Under the pieces are notes generated by a model. That model saw only the letters and a list, made by a program, of their open reading frames with translations. It did not search any database and was not told the DNA's origin. DNA of 64,000 bases from Candidatus Poribacteria bacterium (GTDB taxonomy: Bacteria > Poribacteria > WGA-4E > WGA-3G). The stretch lies in contig JAPPFM010000050.1 in NCBI GenBank assembly GCA_028821605.1, positions 130,911-194,910 of the forward strand, written 5' to 3'. The translations under genes and the position numbers were made by a program. Positions 61,829 to 64,000 of the stretch are shown in pieces; the stretch's first letter is position 1; every line of letters starts with the position of its first letter.

Positions 61829-61914
61829 TATGCAGCCCTCTTTGCTGGCGAGGTTTTAAACCTCGTCCAGCAGTGGGCGGACCTTAAGGATTACCAGAAA
61901 CTTGCGTAAGTCCT
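61829..61914. repeat. Small inverted-repeat element, family 1, with flanking direct repeats (copy e)
   Basis: About 86 bp; right end TGCGTAAGTCCT, left end worn (TTATGCAGCCCTC). Flanks are direct copies: ACTCATGTTACTTGAGC near 61807 and ACTCATGTTACTCGAGC near 61915, about 24 bases long in all, like a long target duplication. Confidence 0.75.
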
Positions 61915-62101
61915 ACTCATGTTACTCGAGCCCTTTTATAATTAAAGATACTATTTTGAGAGGGAAAGGGTGCATAACTTACAAAAAAATAACAAAAACT
62001 TAAATTTTTATCTCATAGGACTTACAATTAGCCAAACCGCGGTAGTGTTTTAAGCAAGGCTTACGCTAATTCCGCGCTTCTGGTGTTTGCTTAGACAGCA
62101 C

Positions 62102-62405
62102 CATAGGTGTCAATTTTAGAAAAAACGCATCATAGCATCGTAGGTTGGGTTGAGCGGAGCCGAGAAAACTGATACGGATACACCAACCACTTTTACCACT
62201 CTACACCGTTCTATCAATCAAGGAGATAGCGAAACCCAACGCAAACTACCACCATGTTTGTAGTAAAGAACGTTGGGTTTCGCTGGGTTTCTCTACGCCT
62301 ATGAGGGTATATCAGGTGTGATGTATTTTGAAATATCTACCTTCGATTTCCAACACCGCTCAACCCAACCTACGAGAGCACGGAAAACCTAAATTGACAC
62401 CTATG
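62102..62405. repeat. Nested inverted-repeat element containing family-2 copy b
   Basis: Outer arms CATAGGTGTCAATTTTAG (62102-62119) and CTAAATTGACACCTATG (62389-62405) are inverted copies. Inside is a family-2 element at 62139-62374 with ends CGTAGGTTGGGTTGAGCGG and CCGCTCAACCCAACCTACG. Outside are direct repeats GGTGTTTGCTTAGACAGCAC (62082-62101) and GGGGTTTGCTTAGACGGCAC (62405-62424). Confidence 0.75.
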
Positions 62406-62498
62406 GGGTTTGCTTAGACGGCACATAGAGAAGCATGTGGCGCGTAAGCCTCACAATATCAATGAAACAGAATAGCCAAAAGGGTCTATCACTTTGTC

Positions 62499-62582
62499 CT
62501 ATAGAGAAGCGGACGAAGACCTCACCTTGGCGCGTTCGATTTGTTCCTTACTGCGTTCAATCTCCGCTTTGGTGCGTTCAAT
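62499..62582 (-). other. Short coiled-coil reading frame after the next ORF
   Basis: A 27-codon open frame reads IERTKAEIERSKEQIERAKV then RSSSASL, with three near-repeats of an IERxK(A/E) heptad. It lies directly at the stop of the gene at 62578 in another frame. It probably belonged to the C-terminus of that protein before a frameshift. Confidence 0.4.
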
Positions 62583-63066
62583 TAATTTCTACCAGCTTGT
62601 CGATGTAAGCCGCTTTATACGTTTCCCAGTCATCTGTCGGTGGAATATCAAGAACTCCTGACTGCCACAGATTCGGATTGTCTTCCAGCAATGCCAAAGC
62701 ATGCCGATGTAACAGGGTGGACGCATACTCGTAGAAGTTTCCTATGATGATGCCTCTCTCCAAAAGCAGCTGAAGCCACTCTGCTCGTGGATACCTTGCA
62801 TCTATCTCACTTATTGTGAGGTTACTGCTATAACTTTCAGTTTCTATACCGGTGCCCTTGCGCGATACGCTTACTTCGGTTTTTGCGTGTCCCCTATTGT
62901 AATCCGCATCTAACTCCTTCATCAGTTCTTGGGCATTTTGGGAACCGATATATTTCTTGTCACTGGACCGCATACTCGGTGATATAATTTCAAGTTCAGT
63001 GGTTGTCATTGAAGATGTACCGGATACCGAACGTACACAGAACCGCATACTCAAAGTACTTTCCAT
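62578..63066 (-). CDS. Protein of unknown function, possibly frameshifted at its end
   Basis: 162 residues that I do not recognise. The first third is polar and Ser/Thr/Met-rich; the rest has helical stretches (YPRAEWLQLLLERGIIIGNFYEYASTLLHR, split here only for description) and ends in DKLVEIN. Immediately after the stop, another frame gives a strong coiled-coil (IERTKAEIERSKEQIERAKV), so a small indel near 62582 may have removed a tail. There is AGGAG before the ATG. It might be a component of an effector or a membrane-linked coiled-coil protein; nothing supports a specific role. Confidence 0.45.
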   Translation of the reverse strand: MESTLSMRFCVRSVSGTSSMTTTELEIISPSMRSSDKKYIGSQNAQELMKELDADYNRGHAKTEVSVSRKGTGIETESYSSNLTISEIDARYPRAEWLQLLLERGIIIGNFYEYASTLLHRHALALLEDNPNLWQSGVLDIPPTDDWETYKAAYIDKLVEIN

Positions 63067-63213
63067 TCTTAGTATCTCCTTTTAATTCAGAGGCGTTATG
63101 TTGCCTCGTGTTTGAAGTCTAACCTTTGAACAATATGCGTCTATATTTTTAAGACGCTTTTTAAATGTTACCGGTAATTCGACTATCATTAACATACTGA
63201 GTCGGACTTGGCA

Positions 63214-63999
63214 TCAAATATCGGAACGGAAGAATTTCAGAAATGCCACGGTCGTCAATACCACAGCAAAGAAGCAAAGCAGCAGCACATCTACCGCCGA
63301 TTGACGGAATGTCTCTCCTAAGGTTGGGGTTTCTAAAGATGAGGGCTGCCTGATTTTGACGATGTCTCTCTCTGGGTGGAACGTTCTCATGTTAGCATGA
63401 TCTACAATTTTACTGAACACATCCGTATGAAGCGCATCATAGTAACGCTCACCTGCTTGAAAGTAGGCATTTCTCTTTCGTTTTCCAGTTTGTGTTAAAT
63501 TTGTAGCGAGATAGGTTAGAGAGGATGTCGGTGTGATTCGTGAAAGCGTTTCACCGACCTGCTCTTGACGCTTTTTTTCACGCTGATAGTTTCGATCTAT
63601 TTCATCAGTGTGCTCTCTGAATTTCTGCCGAAATTCCTCTTCGAGAGGTTTCATCTGTTCATCCACCTCGTCTCCGCTTGCGAACTTTTCTTCTAAGGAA
63701 GGTTGTGGACGATCCTTCCAGACTTCTTTGTGTATTTCCCTTTTTTTCTCTTCAAGTTCTGCGTTGAAATTCTCACGGAGAGCCGTCTTTTCCAGATAGA
63801 CACTCTGTGATGTTCGCGTTGGCGCGATAAATTTCGCTGCGATAAATCCGACGCGCGGCGTAATCAGCACGGCAAATACCCAAACCGTAAAGGCGACGAT
63901 GAGTGCAGTCTTGGAATTATCTAAGTAGGTTGAAATGACTGTCCCTACCGCAAAGAAGACCGCAATATAGAGCAGCGAGGCGAGAGTTAGACTGAACAC
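63214..63999 (-). CDS. ABC-2-type permease, partial (cut by window end)
   Basis: 261 residues from a frame that runs to the window edge; the true start is beyond it. Membrane helices are seen near the first residues (LTLASLLYIAVFFAVGTVIS), next (ALIVAFTVWVFAVLITP) and at the end (VDVLLLCFFAVVLTTVAFL). Between lies a long charged, probably coiled periplasmic loop (EEKKREIHKEVWKDR, EEEFRQKFREHTDEIDR), as in the DUF3526 group of ABC-2 permeases. An ATPase is expected upstream, outside the window. Substrate unknown. Confidence 0.7.
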   Translation of the reverse strand: MFSLTLASLLYIAVFFAVGTVISTYLDNSKTALIVAFTVWVFAVLITPRVGFIAAKFIAPTRTSQSVYLEKTALRENFNAELEEKKREIHKEVWKDRPQPSLEEKFASGDEVDEQMKPLEEEFRQKFREHTDEIDRNYQREKKRQEQVGETLSRITPTSSLTYLATNLTQTGKRKRNAYFQAGERYYDALHTDVFSKIVDHANMRTFHPERDIVKIRQPSSLETPTLGETFRQSAVDVLLLCFFAVVLTTVAFLKFFRSDI

Positions 64000-64000
64000 A

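Larger units (their letters stand above)
61767..62577. other. 811-base gap filled with repeats
   Basis: Contains a family-1 element (about 61829-61914), a solo AGGACTTACA end (62017-62026) and a nested family-2 element (62102-62405 around 62139-62374). No gene except a short coiled-coil reading frame at 62499-62582. Confidence 0.7.

Noticed and set aside
1071-61914. The repeated palindromes as a CRISPR array
   Set aside because: Copies are many kilobases apart, not regularly spaced, and no cas genes are present.
1-64000. tRNA or rRNA genes
   Set aside because: I looked for T-loop and conserved rRNA stretches by eye and saw none; a covariance-model search would be decisive.

Overview
The window is bacterial, about 48% GC, with no rRNA, tRNA or CRISPR array that I can see. 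The mix points to a member of Candidatus Poribacteria or a neighbouring uncultured phylum: phytanoyl-CoA-type dioxygenases, Gfo/Idh/MocA oxidoreductases, ThuA, sulfatase-fold and PQQ-propeller proteins, and secreted proteins ending in a QNYPNPFNPETW-type module. That assignment is inference from gene style, not a marker-gene result.

Layout. 1-4.3 kb holds a conserved translation/secretion operon on the minus strand (ffh, rpsP, khpA, trmD, rplS, rnhB), driven by a consensus sigma-70 promoter that sits inside a 12-bp dyad; rimM is absent. 4.4-8.1 kb carries a beta-helix lipoprotein, a UbiA prenyltransferase and a sulfatase-fold hydrolase with Thr in place of the catalytic Cys/Ser. 8.1-11.3 kb is an AT-richer XamI-type restriction-modification system whose nuclease gene is frameshifted. 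11.3-14.2 kb pairs a PspA/IM30 (ESCRT-III-like) protein with an AAA+ ATPase. 14.2-20.8 kb has a transposase remnant, a small DHH-like protein, two PQQ-type propellers and a PreP-like M16 peptidase. 21-23.6 kb is a three-gene operon: a four-repeat protein, an AhpD-like peroxidase with an in-frame TGA exactly where the second catalytic Cys belongs (candidate selenoprotein), and a short-chain dehydrogenase. 23.8-33.7 kb is metabolic (phhB, dehydrogenases, hemW, NAGPA-like glycosidase, threonine synthase) interrupted by toxin-antitoxin remnants. 33.8-40.4 kb encodes secreted proteins, including two HAF-repeat paralogs. 40.7-54.8 kb has a tandem Ldh2-type duplication, a solute-binding lipoprotein, a sulfotransferase, dioxygenases, an AAA/nuclease fusion, lysC and a ThuA-like protein. 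55-64 kb has an ABC exporter, a toxin-antitoxin pair, an ECF sigma factor fused through one membrane helix to a large BNR-type propeller, a secreted LamG-like protein and an ABC-2 permease cut by the window end.

Intergenic DNA carries at least two families of small inverted-repeat elements: one with AGGACTTACGCA ends (five copies plus solo ends), one with GTAGGTTGGGTTGA ends (two copies plus a solo end). They appear MITE-like, and some are nested or flanked by roughly 20-bp direct repeats.

The most interesting signals are the candidate selenocysteine peroxidase, the membrane-anchored sigma factor with a propeller sensor, the PspA/AAA+ pair, a recurring C-terminal KLATTWGxLK-type motif on secreted proteins, and the nested miniature elements.
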